Positions 28,723 to 37,352 of a stretch of 64,000 nucleotides of DNA are shown in pieces. Location: the NCBI RefSeq assembly GCF_000702945.1, contig NZ_JNLE01000003.1, forward strand, positions 477,501 through 541,500, read 5' to 3'. The notes below the pieces were generated by a model. That model ran no database searches. It was given only the letters and a program-made list of their open reading frames with translations, and had not been told where the DNA came from. This DNA is from Clostridium sp. KNHs205 (GTDB lineage Bacteria; Bacillota; Clostridia; Lachnospirales; Lachnospiraceae). Within the stretch, counting starts at the first letter, position 1. The number at the start of each line of letters is the position of its first letter. The position numbers were made by a program, and so were the translations under genes.

Positions 28723-29610
28723 ATGGATTTTAGTCAAAGATTTAATAACGCAATTTCATCCTATGCTTATTACGGCAAGACCCTGGCTGATAAGTATGTG
28801 CCCACTACTGTAACCACTCCCCAGTCCATTAAGGATAATCTTCCATTTGCAGAAGCCTTCCTTGACGTTAAAGCCAAGGATTCTTATTCCCTTGATATCA
28901 ACTATCTGGATGCCTATTGTCTAATCTATACCCACAGCGGCTTAGGACAGCTGTCTGTTAAAGCAGGTACTTATGAGCTTACAGAAGGAACACTTAGCTT
29001 TATTAACTGTCGTATGAAATATCAGATTAAAGTTCCAAAAAACTGGCACCATACGGCTTTCTATATACAGGGAAGTATACTTCCTTTCCTCTATGAAGCG
29101 GGAGGTTGGGATAATGAACTGCTTCACAAGGTCCCGGAAGGATCTTTAATTCCCCATGGAATCATGGAACTTTACGATCAGCTGTCAAAGGAGTATGACA
29201 ATTATATGCTTCAGGCTAAGCTGCTTCTGGATATTTTATTAGGTATGGCTGCAGAAAAAGAGAAAATGGGAGAAGGGGATAAACTTCTGCCAGAATATAT
29301 CAGAAAAATCAAGATGAGTTTTGAAGAGGATTGCAAAGCCAGATATACCCTTGACAATCTCTCTGCAAAGTATCAGATCAGTAAATATCAGATATGCAGA
29401 GACTTTGCTGCTGCTTATGGATGTTCGCCCATGCAGTATCTGAATGACATTCGTATTAAGGTGGCAAAGGAAGCATTAATTAGTACGGATAAGCGGGTAA
29501 ATGAAATCGGGAGAATGGTGGGCTTTGACAATACCAATAATTTTATCCGGATCTTCAGACAAAAAACAGGAGCAACTCCTCTTAACTATCGAAAAAGAGC
29601 TGCTCCATAA
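28723..29610 (+). CDS. AraC-family transcriptional regulator
   Basis: 295-aa regulator. The N-terminal ~150 residues form a cupin-like sensor (LSVKAGTYELTEGTLSFINCR). The C-terminal AraC DNA-binding domain (about 195-292) has two helix-turn-helix motifs: TLDNLSAKYQISKYQICRDF and VNEIGRMVGFDNTNNFIRIF, the latter followed by the family ending TGATPLNYRK. AAGGAG precedes the ATG. It is divergent from the sugar importer operon and probably activates it in response to the imported oligosaccharide; convergent with the LacI-type gene just 3 bp away. Confidence 0.92.
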   Translation: MDFSQRFNNAISSYAYYGKTLADKYVPTTVTTPQSIKDNLPFAEAFLDVKAKDSYSLDINYLDAYCLIYTHSGLGQLSVKAGTYELTEGTLSFINCRMKYQIKVPKNWHHTAFYIQGSILPFLYEAGGWDNELLHKVPEGSLIPHGIMELYDQLSKEYDNYMLQAKLLLDILLGMAAEKEKMGEGDKLLPEYIRKIKMSFEEDCKARYTLDNLSAKYQISKYQICRDFAAAYGCSPMQYLNDIRIKVAKEALISTDKRVNEIGRMVGFDNTNNFIRIFRQKTGATPLNYRKRAAP

Positions 29611-29613
29611 TAA

Positions 29614-30627
29614 TTAGTATGCCACACTGTCTTTGTGTACCATATTGCCTTCAACAATGGAAATTCCAAAATTCCTGGAAGGATTATTTATCTTTTCAAT
29701 AAGATTGTTGATACTTCTTAATGCCATTTCCCTGACGTTGACATCATAGGTTGTTATGCCGATATTGCATAAACCCGGGTACAGATAATTATCAAAGCCA
29801 ACTACCGAGATATCCTTTGGTACTTCATATCCTTTCTTTTGAAGGGCTTTGATAAGGGAGCAGGCGGTAAGATCGCTGTTACATACGAAAGCGGTTGGCA
29901 TTTTGGCAGGAAATACAAAAGGGAAACCTACTACATCGCCGGTTTTCCAGTCTCTGTCATCTAAGAGCCTGTCTTCTGTAACGGAAAGCCCGTGCTCTAA
30001 CATGGATTTATAGTAGCCTAAATAACGGTCAGTAATACTGCTTGTATACAAAAGTGTTCCTACATAAGCAATATCCTGATGGCCTCTGTTAAACAACAGA
30101 TTGGTAAGAATATAGGTTCCGTAAAAACCGTTGGACACAACAGCGTCACAGTCCAGGTCCTTATCATAAAAGTCAAGGCATATCAAAGGAACATTTAATC
30201 CGTCTTTCAGCTTTAATAAATACTTGCTTTTTGGCTGGCCCATGAGAATAATACCATCCACCTTCTTTTCACGTATCAGAAGGGGAATTTCCGGATTATC
30301 TTCTGCCTCAGGGCTGATAACCTCCAGCATGGTAAAGCATTGGTTAGCGGCAGCATTTGCTGTTACCTCTTGGTATAACTGCCAATAAAAAGAGACATAT
30401 TTGCCAAAATAACGCCCAGGCACAACTATACCAATATTATAACTTCTGCCCTCTTTAAGGCCTTTGGAAGAACTGGATTGCTGATATCCCATTTCTTTTG
30501 CAAGGTCTTTTATTTTCTCCCGCATTTCCTCACTTACACCTTTTTTACCTGACAGTGCCTTTGATACAGTGACAATGCTTACGCCTAAAGAGTTGGCTAT
30601 ATCTTCCATTTTGACTTTCCTGTCCAT
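29614..30627 (-). CDS. LacI-family transcriptional regulator (mannoside locus)
   Basis: About 337-aa repressor. The N-terminal LacI headpiece reads VKMEDIANSLGVSIVTVSKAL with the hinge helix region following, and a periplasmic-binding-protein-like sensor domain fills the rest (ILMGQPKSKY, FVCNSDLTACSLIKAL, DISVVGFDNY). ATG at 30627 is preferred because AGAGGG lies 6 nt upstream; the TTG at 30645 has no site. A consensus-like promoter lies at 30681-30709. It sits next to the AraC gene and may add a second layer of control over the GH130 operon; its operator was not identified. Confidence 0.91.
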   Translation of the reverse strand: MDRKVKMEDIANSLGVSIVTVSKALSGKKGVSEEMREKIKDLAKEMGYQQSSSSKGLKEGRSYNIGIVVPGRYFGKYVSFYWQLYQEVTANAAANQCFTMLEVISPEAEDNPEIPLLIREKKVDGIILMGQPKSKYLLKLKDGLNVPLICLDFYDKDLDCDAVVSNGFYGTYILTNLLFNRGHQDIAYVGTLLYTSSITDRYLGYYKSMLEHGLSVTEDRLLDDRDWKTGDVVGFPFVFPAKMPTAFVCNSDLTACSLIKALQKKGYEVPKDISVVGFDNYLYPGLCNIGITTYDVNVREMALRSINNLIEKINNPSRNFGISIVEGNMVHKDSVAY

Positions 30628-30680
30628 ATTTACCCTCTTAATCAACTTTTTAACTTAATTTACTTTCTTTTTACTCTAGT

Positions 30681-30709
30681 ATTTTAATGTACAGAATTTT
30701 GTTTGTCAA
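30681..30709 (-). promoter_or_regulatory. Promoter of the LacI-type gene
   Basis: Minus-strand TTGACA (30709-30704) and TAAAAT (30686-30681) are separated by 17 bp, about 60 bp before the ATG. Confidence 0.7.
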
Positions 30710-30756
30710 CTTTAAATACTGATAAGGTTGCTCTGGGAAGTGTTTCGTTCAGTTGT

Positions 30757-31734
30757 TTATTCGGGAAGCTTAAATTTTGAGAGCAGTCCTGCCAGCCCTG
30801 TGGAGGCTTCTTCACCGGAGGAATATTCAAAAGGTGCGGCTTCAACATTTTCTGAAATTTCTGCATTTTCCTCAACAGCCTTTATGCTAAGGCTGATCTT
30901 GCCGTCTTTTACTTCAATTATCTTTACTGTTACTTCTTGTCCTTCTTTTAAAACTTCTCCGGGAGTTTTAAGGCGTTTGTTGGCAATTTGAGAAATATGA
31001 ACCAGACCGGACAGACCATTACCTAAATTGACAAAGGCACCGTAAGGAGCTAATTTCTCCACAGTTCCTTTGGTTACAAGACCGATAGGTAAATGAGAGA
31101 GTTTACTTAATTTTTCTTCCTTAACCTGTTCTTTTTCCACTTCTTTTGCAGAAAGCACCAGTTTCTTCTTATCTTCTTCCACAGTAATTACCTGTACTTC
31201 CACCTCTTTATTAACCCAGGCGCTCAGATCCTCCACGTAGGTAAGAGAAAGCTGAGAGGCAGGTATAAAGCCACGGATTCCTAACAGATAAGTAGTAACG
31301 CCTCCGTTTACTTCCTGTGCTATCTTAACCTTTAGCACAGTTTTGTTTTCCAGATACTCTTTTAAAGCAGTCCAGGACAGGAGGTTGTCCGCTTCTTTTT
31401 TGGATAAGAGTATGTTTCCTTTTCCATCATCTTCTCTGATAACTACAGCGGAGTATTCTTCACCAATAGTCACATCCCCTTTAATAGAAAATCTGGGATC
31501 GTTGCTGAGCTCTTCTAATGGGATAATACCTTCAGCATAATAACCAAGGTCCAGTGTAACCTCTGTTTCAGAGATACCGATTACAGTACCTTTTACCAGT
31601 TCGCCTTCTTCAATTTTATGAAGAGATTTGCTAATCTGCTCTTCAAATTCTTCCATGGACGGAATTGCTTCCTGAGGCGCGGTTTCCTGCACAGAAACAG
31701 CCTCTTCAGCTTTCACTTCTAATTCATCGCTCAT
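30757..31734 (-). CDS. S1 RNA-binding domain protein (three S1 repeats)
   Basis: 325-aa protein with three S1/OB-fold domains: about 38-107 (GELVKGTVIGISETEVTLDLG), 121-190 (VLKVKIAQEVNGGVTTYLLG, with GFIPASQL) and 212-283 (GLVTKGTVEKLAPYGAFVNLG, with GLVHISQI). Firmicute S1-like proteins of this size (YpfD type) bind RNA and may assist translation of weakly recognised mRNAs. The acidic N-terminus and the C-terminal tail have no known domain. The second domain is the most divergent. A good ribosome site (GAGAGGAG) precedes the ATG. Single-gene unit, divergent from the sigma-like gene. Confidence 0.9.
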   Translation of the reverse strand: MSDELEVKAEEAVSVQETAPQEAIPSMEEFEEQISKSLHKIEEGELVKGTVIGISETEVTLDLGYYAEGIIPLEELSNDPRFSIKGDVTIGEEYSAVVIREDDGKGNILLSKKEADNLLSWTALKEYLENKTVLKVKIAQEVNGGVTTYLLGIRGFIPASQLSLTYVEDLSAWVNKEVEVQVITVEEDKKKLVLSAKEVEKEQVKEEKLSKLSHLPIGLVTKGTVEKLAPYGAFVNLGNGLSGLVHISQIANKRLKTPGEVLKEGQEVTVKIIEVKDGKISLSIKAVEENAEISENVEAAPFEYSSGEEASTGLAGLLSKFKLPE

Positions 31735-32128
31735 TGTGGTGCTCCTCTCTTGTTTGTGATTCGTTATATAATAGTATAGCCTATTAATGGAATCTAGGCA
31801 AGATATGTTGTGTGTATGTATATGGCAGACTTATATAGCAATTGAACGTCCTACGAGATTAAGGTATATTTACATCATTAACCGTTGGGGGGTAAATTCT
31901 GCTAGGTTTCATTAAGAACTATTTACTGGAAAATATCTGTTGCAGCCAACCTCATCTCATCTGTTACTCATAAGTTATTCCTCCATAAAATTCCACTATA
32001 CACAAGAAAGCAGGGAAGGAGATATGGTGTTTACATATGGCATTTGCGGGAAGTATTAAGATATGATAAAATAGGAAGAGAAGCAGAGAGTATAATCTCT
32101 CTCAGTAGTTGCAGGAAAAGAGGTATAT
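31735..32128. other. Intergenic region between S1 and sigma-like genes
   Basis: 394 bp, no ORF supported. It holds a GGGGGG-containing segment near 31886 and a small AGAGA/TCTCT hairpin near 32085-32101 just before the sigma-like gene. Confidence 0.4.
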
Positions 32129-32995
32129 ATGGAAGATAAGAACAAATTTCAGGAAATGTTAAAGGACGTCTTAGAGGTTGCAAGAGTACAGGGGAATGAG
32201 CTGGGAATGAATGAGATCAAAGAGTTCTTTGGCGGTATGGGGCTCAATGAAAGTCAATATGAGCATATTTTCGCTTACCTCGCAGCAAATCATATAAAGG
32301 TTAAGGGATATGTAAATACAAAGGCTTTTGATGAGTACAAAGAAGCCGTACAGGAAAGTGAAAAAGCAGAAGAAAGCTCCCAGGAGAAGGCGGAGGAGTT
32401 TTCTAATGAGGATCACTCCCAAAGTTCAGAAGCTGCTGTAAAGCAGACCGGAGAGGATTCCCAGTATCTAAAGATGTATCTTGAGGATATCTCAGCAGTA
32501 AAAAGGGCTGATGAAGCTGAGTATGAAGCCTTGTTAATGTCCATAAGAGAGAAAAAGGAAGAGGTTAAGGAAAGGTTTATTGAAGCAAACCTTCATAAGG
32601 TTGTGGAAATGGCAAAAAATTATCAGAACAGGGGGGTAACCCTGGAGGATCTGATACAGGAGGGAAATATTGGACTTTTGTGCGGGGTAGAAGCACTGTA
32701 CAGTGAGACTGTTCTGGAGAGTGAGATCAGTTTCTTAGAGGGATATATTAAGAATGCTCTGGAGCAGGCAGTCTATGAAAACACTGAGAGCAGCAGTTTC
32801 GAACAGGATATTATTGATAAGATCAGCTATATAAAGCGTGCTTCTGAGGAGTTGACGGAAGAACTCGGCAGGGAGGGCAATCTGCACGAGCTGGCAAGAT
32901 ATGTAAAGATGTCTGAAGAGGAATTAATTGACATTATTAATATGTCCGTAGATGGTGTAAAATTAAGTATGGAACACGAAGATAAGAAGCCTTGA
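32129..32995 (+). CDS. Sigma-70-like protein lacking region 4
   Basis: 288-aa protein with the layout of a primary sigma factor that has lost its DNA-binding parts. Residues 1-65 resemble region 1.1, with an acidic linker (68-105). Region 1.2 follows (DSQYLKMYLEDISAVKRAD, about 111-130). Core-binding region 2.1-2.2 is well kept (ANLHKVVEMAKNYQNRG and TLEDLIQEGNIGLL). Regions 2.3-2.4 are replaced by unrelated sequence. A region-3-like stretch (LTEELGREGNLHELARYVKM) ends the protein, and region 4 is absent. It may bind core RNA polymerase without recognising promoters. The DUF3810 gene follows after 15 bp. Confidence 0.82.
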   Translation: MEDKNKFQEMLKDVLEVARVQGNELGMNEIKEFFGGMGLNESQYEHIFAYLAANHIKVKGYVNTKAFDEYKEAVQESEKAEESSQEKAEEFSNEDHSQSSEAAVKQTGEDSQYLKMYLEDISAVKRADEAEYEALLMSIREKKEEVKERFIEANLHKVVEMAKNYQNRGVTLEDLIQEGNIGLLCGVEALYSETVLESEISFLEGYIKNALEQAVYENTESSSFEQDIIDKISYIKRASEELTEELGREGNLHELARYVKMSEEELIDIINMSVDGVKLSMEHEDKKP

Positions 32996-33010
32996 AAAGG
33001 GAGGAGCTAA

Positions 33011-34171
33011 TTGAAGGAAACAAAGACACTGAATTCAAATAAATGGTACAAGGTCTTCCAAAAGAAGAGGATATTCGTAATTTTATTAGCTCCGCTAGCC
33101 TTTATCTTACTGTGGATATCACAAAACAGCTCTTATTTTGCTGAGATGATTTTTGCGCGTAAAATTTACAGAGGTATAGCTTACGCCGTAAGTTTTTTCA
33201 CGGATAAAATTCCTTTCTCCATAATGGAAATCATAATTAAACTTTTTCTGCCGGTAGTTCTTGCAGGCTTAGTTTACCTTATAATTCAACTAATAAAAAG
33301 AAGACAAAAAGGAAAAACAGCAGCATATATATTAATGCTTTCTTTGATTAATATAGGATGTATTGCCAGCGTAATCTTTTTTCTTTATGTAATTATGGCT
33401 GGTATAAATTACAACAGATATTCCTTTGCACAAATCAGCGGCTATACCTTAGAGAAGTCTTCTGTCCAGGAGCTTTATGAGCTGGATAAGAGCCTTGCGG
33501 AAAGAGCTGCAGAGGTTCGCAAACTCATAACCGAAGAGGGGGGAGCTTTCACCCAGGACGGAGCTATCCTTATTGATAAGAGTAATTGGTCGGAGCTGGT
33601 TGATTCAGCTGCTGCAGCTTATGAGAAGATTGGCACGGAATACCCTCAGTTAGAAGGAAATTATAAATCTGTAAAAGCTGTATCCTCTTCCAGGGTTATG
33701 TCTGCCATGGAGATTACAGGCATATTCTGGCCTTTTACAATGGAGGCAAATGTAAACACTGATGTACCGGATTATACTATTCCCGCCACAATGCTACATG
33801 AGTTGGCACACCTTCGAGGCTTTATGAGAGAAGACGAAGCTAATTTTATCTCTTATCTTGTATGTAGCAATTCTGATGACAATGTCTTAAAATACAGCGG
33901 ATTGATGCTGGCCCTATCCTATGTGGGAAATCAGCTCTATCAGCAGTCTACCGAGTATTATGAACAGGCAAGGGCACTCTATAGTGAGGAAATGAAAGCT
34001 GATTTAAGGGAAAACTATTATTACTGGGTACAGTTTGAGGATACTGTCATCAGTACAGCATCAAGTACCCTGAATGATACTTATCTAAAGGCCAATAAAC
34101 AGAGTGACGGAGTGAAGAGCTACGGAAGAATGGTAGATCTTTTGCTGGCGGAATTCAAAGCAGGAAAATAA
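33011..34171 (+). CDS. DUF3810 membrane protein with HELAH metallopeptidase-like motif
   Basis: 386-aa membrane protein beginning with TTG, supported by GGGAGGAG 6 nt upstream. Three hydrophobic helices lie near 18-36, 72-92 and 103-127. The soluble part carries MLHELAHLRGFMREDEANFISYL near residue 262, an HExxH zinc motif followed by a downstream Glu (EDEANF), as expected of gluzincin-like peptidases. DUF3810 has no established function known to me; a membrane-bound protease role is inferred. It is 15 bp behind the sigma-like gene, so the two are likely co-transcribed, hinting at a signalling or quality-control pair. Confidence 0.85.
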   Translation: MKETKTLNSNKWYKVFQKKRIFVILLAPLAFILLWISQNSSYFAEMIFARKIYRGIAYAVSFFTDKIPFSIMEIIIKLFLPVVLAGLVYLIIQLIKRRQKGKTAAYILMLSLINIGCIASVIFFLYVIMAGINYNRYSFAQISGYTLEKSSVQELYELDKSLAERAAEVRKLITEEGGAFTQDGAILIDKSNWSELVDSAAAAYEKIGTEYPQLEGNYKSVKAVSSSRVMSAMEITGIFWPFTMEANVNTDVPDYTIPATMLHELAHLRGFMREDEANFISYLVCSNSDDNVLKYSGLMLALSYVGNQLYQQSTEYYEQARALYSEEMKADLRENYYYWVQFEDTVISTASSTLNDTYLKANKQSDGVKSYGRMVDLLLAEFKAGK

Positions 34172-34206
34172 AGAAGATTAGAATAGGTATGTTATAAGAA
34201 ATTAAA

Positions 34207-34368
34207 AAGGGCTGCTGCATTTAAACAATGTTGCCGTAAGAAGCCTTTTGACTTTCCTTCACACACTGGCTGAAAGACACCTTAACTGGTAATATGTCTT
34301 TCAGCCAGTGCATTACAGGAAACTCCAAGAGGTTTCTTACTGCTTCACAGTTTTTTGCAACAGCCCCT
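34207..34368. repeat. Long imperfect palindrome, possible MITE, between convergent genes
   Basis: The ends GGGCTGCTGCA (34209-34219) and TGCAACAGCCC (34356-34366) are complementary but for one base. Nested pairs follow: GTAAGAA with TTCTTAC, TTCCT with AGGAA, and a central ACTGGCTGAAAGACA with TGTCTTTCAGCCAGT. The whole unit can fold as one 160-nt hairpin. Ends of the GGGGCTGTTGCA kind are seen in some IS families, so a non-autonomous element is possible; it may also end transcription of both flanking genes. Confidence 0.7.
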
Positions 34369-34374
34369 ATTATA

Positions 34375-35010
34375 TTATTTTAAACCAAAAATTGTTGCTT
34401 TTGTAAATAGTCCAGTTCCTGAGAATTTTAATGTAGTATCAGTTACTACTAAATCCTTTGGTACTTCAAAAACAAGATTTCCCGTAATATCTAATCCAGG
34501 ATTTATGGACTCAAAGCTTATGTATTTATTATCTAATCCAATTAGAATTGTAGGACTATACTCAGCTCCATCAGAGGTTATTAATTTAAAGTAGCCGTTA
34601 GTCAATGAAGTGGATTCTTTGCCGGTATTTTTAATTGTAATGTTAACAATTGCATATTTACCACTATCTGGTTTATAACTCAAGAAATCATTTTCTTTGA
34701 TTTCATCTGTATCACCGACTTCATTAACTTTTAATGCTAAATTTTCAGATTGCCCTTCAGATCCCAGAGCCACAATATCTGCTGCTTTGCTATCAGAAGA
34801 ATCTCCATTTGCTTTTTGTGTATTAGTATTTGATGTTTTTGTTGTATCTTCATTAAGACTGCTCAATGCACCTGCAACGATAAAAAATACAATAACTCCG
34901 AGAATAATAAATTTTCCTTTTCCACCTTGCTTTCTACGGCAATTAGGACATACCTTTGCTTTTTTATCGATCTCAGACTGACAGTGTTTACACTTTTTAA
35001 CTTCTCCCAT
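34375..35010 (-). CDS. Zinc-ribbon membrane protein with DUF4352-like domain
   Basis: About 211-aa protein. The start at 35010 is chosen because GGAGG lies 7 nt upstream and translation then opens with MGEVKKCKHC; a longer frame to 35127 adds a non-conserved leader. A zinc ribbon uses C7, C10, C21 and C24. One membrane helix follows (about 32-52), then a low-complexity Ser/Thr/Asn linker and an immunoglobulin-like DUF4352 domain (about 95-205) with YAIVNITIKNTGKESTSL. The cytoplasmic zinc ribbon and outside domain suggest a surface protein of unknown role. Monocistronic. Confidence 0.82.
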   Translation of the reverse strand: MGEVKKCKHCQSEIDKKAKVCPNCRRKQGGKGKFIILGVIVFFIVAGALSSLNEDTTKTSNTNTQKANGDSSDSKAADIVALGSEGQSENLALKVNEVGDTDEIKENDFLSYKPDSGKYAIVNITIKNTGKESTSLTNGYFKLITSDGAEYSPTILIGLDNKYISFESINPGLDITGNLVFEVPKDLVVTDTTLKFSGTGLFTKATIFGLK

Positions 35011-35098
35011 ATTTTCCTCCATGTGTAATATAATGTAACTATTATGGGATATAATACCTATTTTGTCAATAAAAAGATCATTTGGGATATCATTACAA

Positions 35099-35836
35099 TT
35101 ACTGCTTTCTGGTATATAAGAAGGCACGTCCTTTTTTTCCGGTTTGTTCGATTACTTCCATTTGCTTTAGAACCTTAAGGGCAGAGCTTAATGCAATACT
35201 GCCGTACCCGGCTGCTTTTGAAAATTCTTTTGCCATGAAGGTATCGTTAAGAGACTCAGGAAATAGCAGCTGATAATCAGCAGGGGAGCTTATAAATATC
35301 TCCTTGGCAAGGCCTACAGGAATCCTGTCTGCTTTTCCGGCGTGATTTTTCCTGTCTTTTCCCCAACCATCCAGGAATTTATATTCTTCGAGGTCGATAA
35401 AGACAAGGTGGAGCTTAAGGCCCGGATCATTAAGGTACTCTTTTATCTTATACAACTCCGGAAGGATAAGAGAGGCTTTTCCTATCCTTGGGGACTTCCT
35501 TCGGGGGCTGACTTCTCCCGATTCCTTGTCTACCCATCGAAGCCATTTAATATGAGGAATGGGGTATACGATAGTAACAGGAGCTTCTTTTAAGAATACA
35601 GAAAGCTTCTTTCTCAGGCGGTCAAAATTCTGTGTCTGTATCTCTATAATTCCCTCAGGGGTAACAATGTCGGCATAATAGTTCTGATATTTAATTTCAT
35701 GGCAGGATTGATTTGGAGCAAGATAATTTTTCAAAACGGCATGGACAGTCTTTTCGCTCAGGGTTCCGATACCGCTTTCCATTCTTGGGTTATTTATAAC
35801 AGTATCGATAGCCTGCTCAAACAATAATGTATTCAT
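35099..35836 (-). CDS. Unknown protein, nuclease-like fold plus winged helix
   Basis: About 245 aa; start at 35836 (MNTLLFEQ) is supported by AGAGGG 9 nt upstream, whereas 35878 lacks a site. No named family is recognised. The middle contains HEIKYQNYYADIV followed by GIIEIQTQNFDRL, whose spacing of Asp and ExQ resembles a PD-(D/E)xK nuclease core. The last ~60 residues (NDTFMAKEFSKAAGYGS to GRAFLYTRKQ) look like a winged helix-turn-helix. A DNA- or RNA-acting role is inferred only from these shapes. It is divergent from the M18 aminopeptidase gene. Confidence 0.7.
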   Translation of the reverse strand: MNTLLFEQAIDTVINNPRMESGIGTLSEKTVHAVLKNYLAPNQSCHEIKYQNYYADIVTPEGIIEIQTQNFDRLRKKLSVFLKEAPVTIVYPIPHIKWLRWVDKESGEVSPRRKSPRIGKASLILPELYKIKEYLNDPGLKLHLVFIDLEEYKFLDGWGKDRKNHAGKADRIPVGLAKEIFISSPADYQLLFPESLNDTFMAKEFSKAAGYGSIALSSALKVLKQMEVIEQTGKKGRAFLYTRKQ

Positions 35837-35973
35837 AAAACCCTCTTTTCTGCTTACTATAAGTAAAGAATAAAACACCGGAGGAAGCAGGTCAAGCAGA
35901 AATCTTGCTTGTTTATTAAAATAAGGTGGGCTATAATTAATTCATATAAATTTACAACTAAGGAGGAGCAATC

Positions 35974-37269
35974 ATGAAAGAGAAAGAGAGTGCGAAAGAG
36001 CTACTTTCATTTATACAGGAAGCAACATCACCTTACCACGCAGTGGAGGAAGGTATTAAGTATTTAGAAAAAGCAGGCTTTACCGGCCTGGACTTTAAAG
36101 AGGACTGGGAGCTTACGAAGGGAGCCGGTTATTATATCAAACCTTATGCTACATCCCTCTTTGCTTTTACAGTAGGAGAGAACTTTGAAAAGGGACAGAA
36201 TTTCCGGATTGCTGCAGCTCATACAGACCACCCGGGTTTTCGCGTCAAACCCAATGCAGATATCAGGAGCGGAGCATACCGTAAATTAAATACAGAGGTT
36301 TATGGAGGTCCGATATTAAATACCTGGATGGACCGTCCTTTGTCACTGGCCGGCAGAGTTGCTTTAAGAAGTGAGGACCCTTTTCATCCTGAATTAAGAA
36401 TCCTGGATATCAAGAAACCGGTACTTACCATCCCCAATCTGGCCATTCATGTAAATAAAGAGGTGAACAAAGGAGTGGAGATAAACAGGCAGACAGATAC
36501 CCTGCCTTTGTTTTCTATGGTAAATGAAGATATTTCTGAGGAGAAATTCTTCTTAAGTTTCTTAGCAAGGGAACTTGGAATTGATAAATCCAGGATTCTT
36601 GACTATGATATGTATATTTACAATAAAGAAGAGGGTTGCTTCATTGGCACTTCAGAGGATTTTGTATCCTGTCCGAGACTTGATAATCTTACTTCTGTGT
36701 GGTCCTTGTTAAAGGGTATTAATGCAGGCAGAAGAAAAGAAGGAATTAATCTGATAGCATTATTCGATAATGAGGAAATTGGAAGCAAGACCAAACAGGG
36801 TGCAGATTCTGCCTTGTTAAATCTGTTGCTGGAAAAAATCATGAGGGGGTTATCTCTGAAGGAAGACAATTTATATTCCCAGGTAACAGAAAGCTTCCTG
36901 TTATCCGTAGATGTAGCCCACGGGGTTCATCCTAACCGCCCGGAAAAATATGATCCTACTAACTACACAGCTCTTAATGAAGGAATTGTTTTTAAAATAG
37001 ACAGCAATCAAAGATATACCTTTGATACAGAAGCAATTGCTATTGTTCAGCAGCTTTGTGAGGCTGCAGATGTGAAATACCAGAAATTTGTTAACCGTTC
37101 AGACATGCCGGGCGGCGGTACTTTAGGACCCATCATATCCTCCTGGTTACCTGTGAAAACTGTGGATATCGGAATACCTTTATTGGCCATGCATTCCTCC
37201 AGGGAACTAATGGGTACCAAGGATCAGGCATATCTGGATAAATTAATGGAAACATATTTTGGATTTTAG
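35974..37269 (+). CDS. M18-family metalloaminopeptidase
   Basis: Cytosolic dinuclear zinc aminopeptidase that removes N-terminal residues, often acidic ones. The 431-aa chain has the zinc site AAAHTDHPGFRVKP (His at 83), a mid-protein SCPRLDNLTS segment, the catalytic FDNEEIGSKTKQGA near 263-276, SVDVAHGVHPNRPEKYDP, DMPGGGTLGPI, and the last zinc His in AMHSSREL. AAGGAGG precedes the ATG. It stands alone, followed by a 590-bp gene-free region with its own promoter. Confidence 0.94.
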   Translation: MKEKESAKELLSFIQEATSPYHAVEEGIKYLEKAGFTGLDFKEDWELTKGAGYYIKPYATSLFAFTVGENFEKGQNFRIAAAHTDHPGFRVKPNADIRSGAYRKLNTEVYGGPILNTWMDRPLSLAGRVALRSEDPFHPELRILDIKKPVLTIPNLAIHVNKEVNKGVEINRQTDTLPLFSMVNEDISEEKFFLSFLARELGIDKSRILDYDMYIYNKEEGCFIGTSEDFVSCPRLDNLTSVWSLLKGINAGRRKEGINLIALFDNEEIGSKTKQGADSALLNLLLEKIMRGLSLKEDNLYSQVTESFLLSVDVAHGVHPNRPEKYDPTNYTALNEGIVFKIDSNQRYTFDTEAIAIVQQLCEAADVKYQKFVNRSDMPGGGTLGPIISSWLPVKTVDIGIPLLAMHSSRELMGTKDQAYLDKLMETYFGF

Positions 37270-37318
37270 TACCATTGTTGTGAAAATAGCCAACAGAATT
37301 TAAATAATAAAGCTTATA

Positions 37319-37347
37319 TTGACAAAACACACAAAAAGTGTTATAGT
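37319..37347 (+). promoter_or_regulatory. Promoter upstream of the flagellar genes
   Basis: TTGACA (37319-37324) and TATAGT (37342-37347) are 17 bp apart. The predicted start is near 37354, some 500 nt before the next ATG, so it drives a long leader or a separate RNA. Confidence 0.75.
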
Positions 37348-37352
37348 TAATT

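Noticed and set aside
34697..34981. 94-codon plus-strand open frame
   Set aside because: It is a shadow of the DUF4352 gene on the other strand, with composition that follows its linker.
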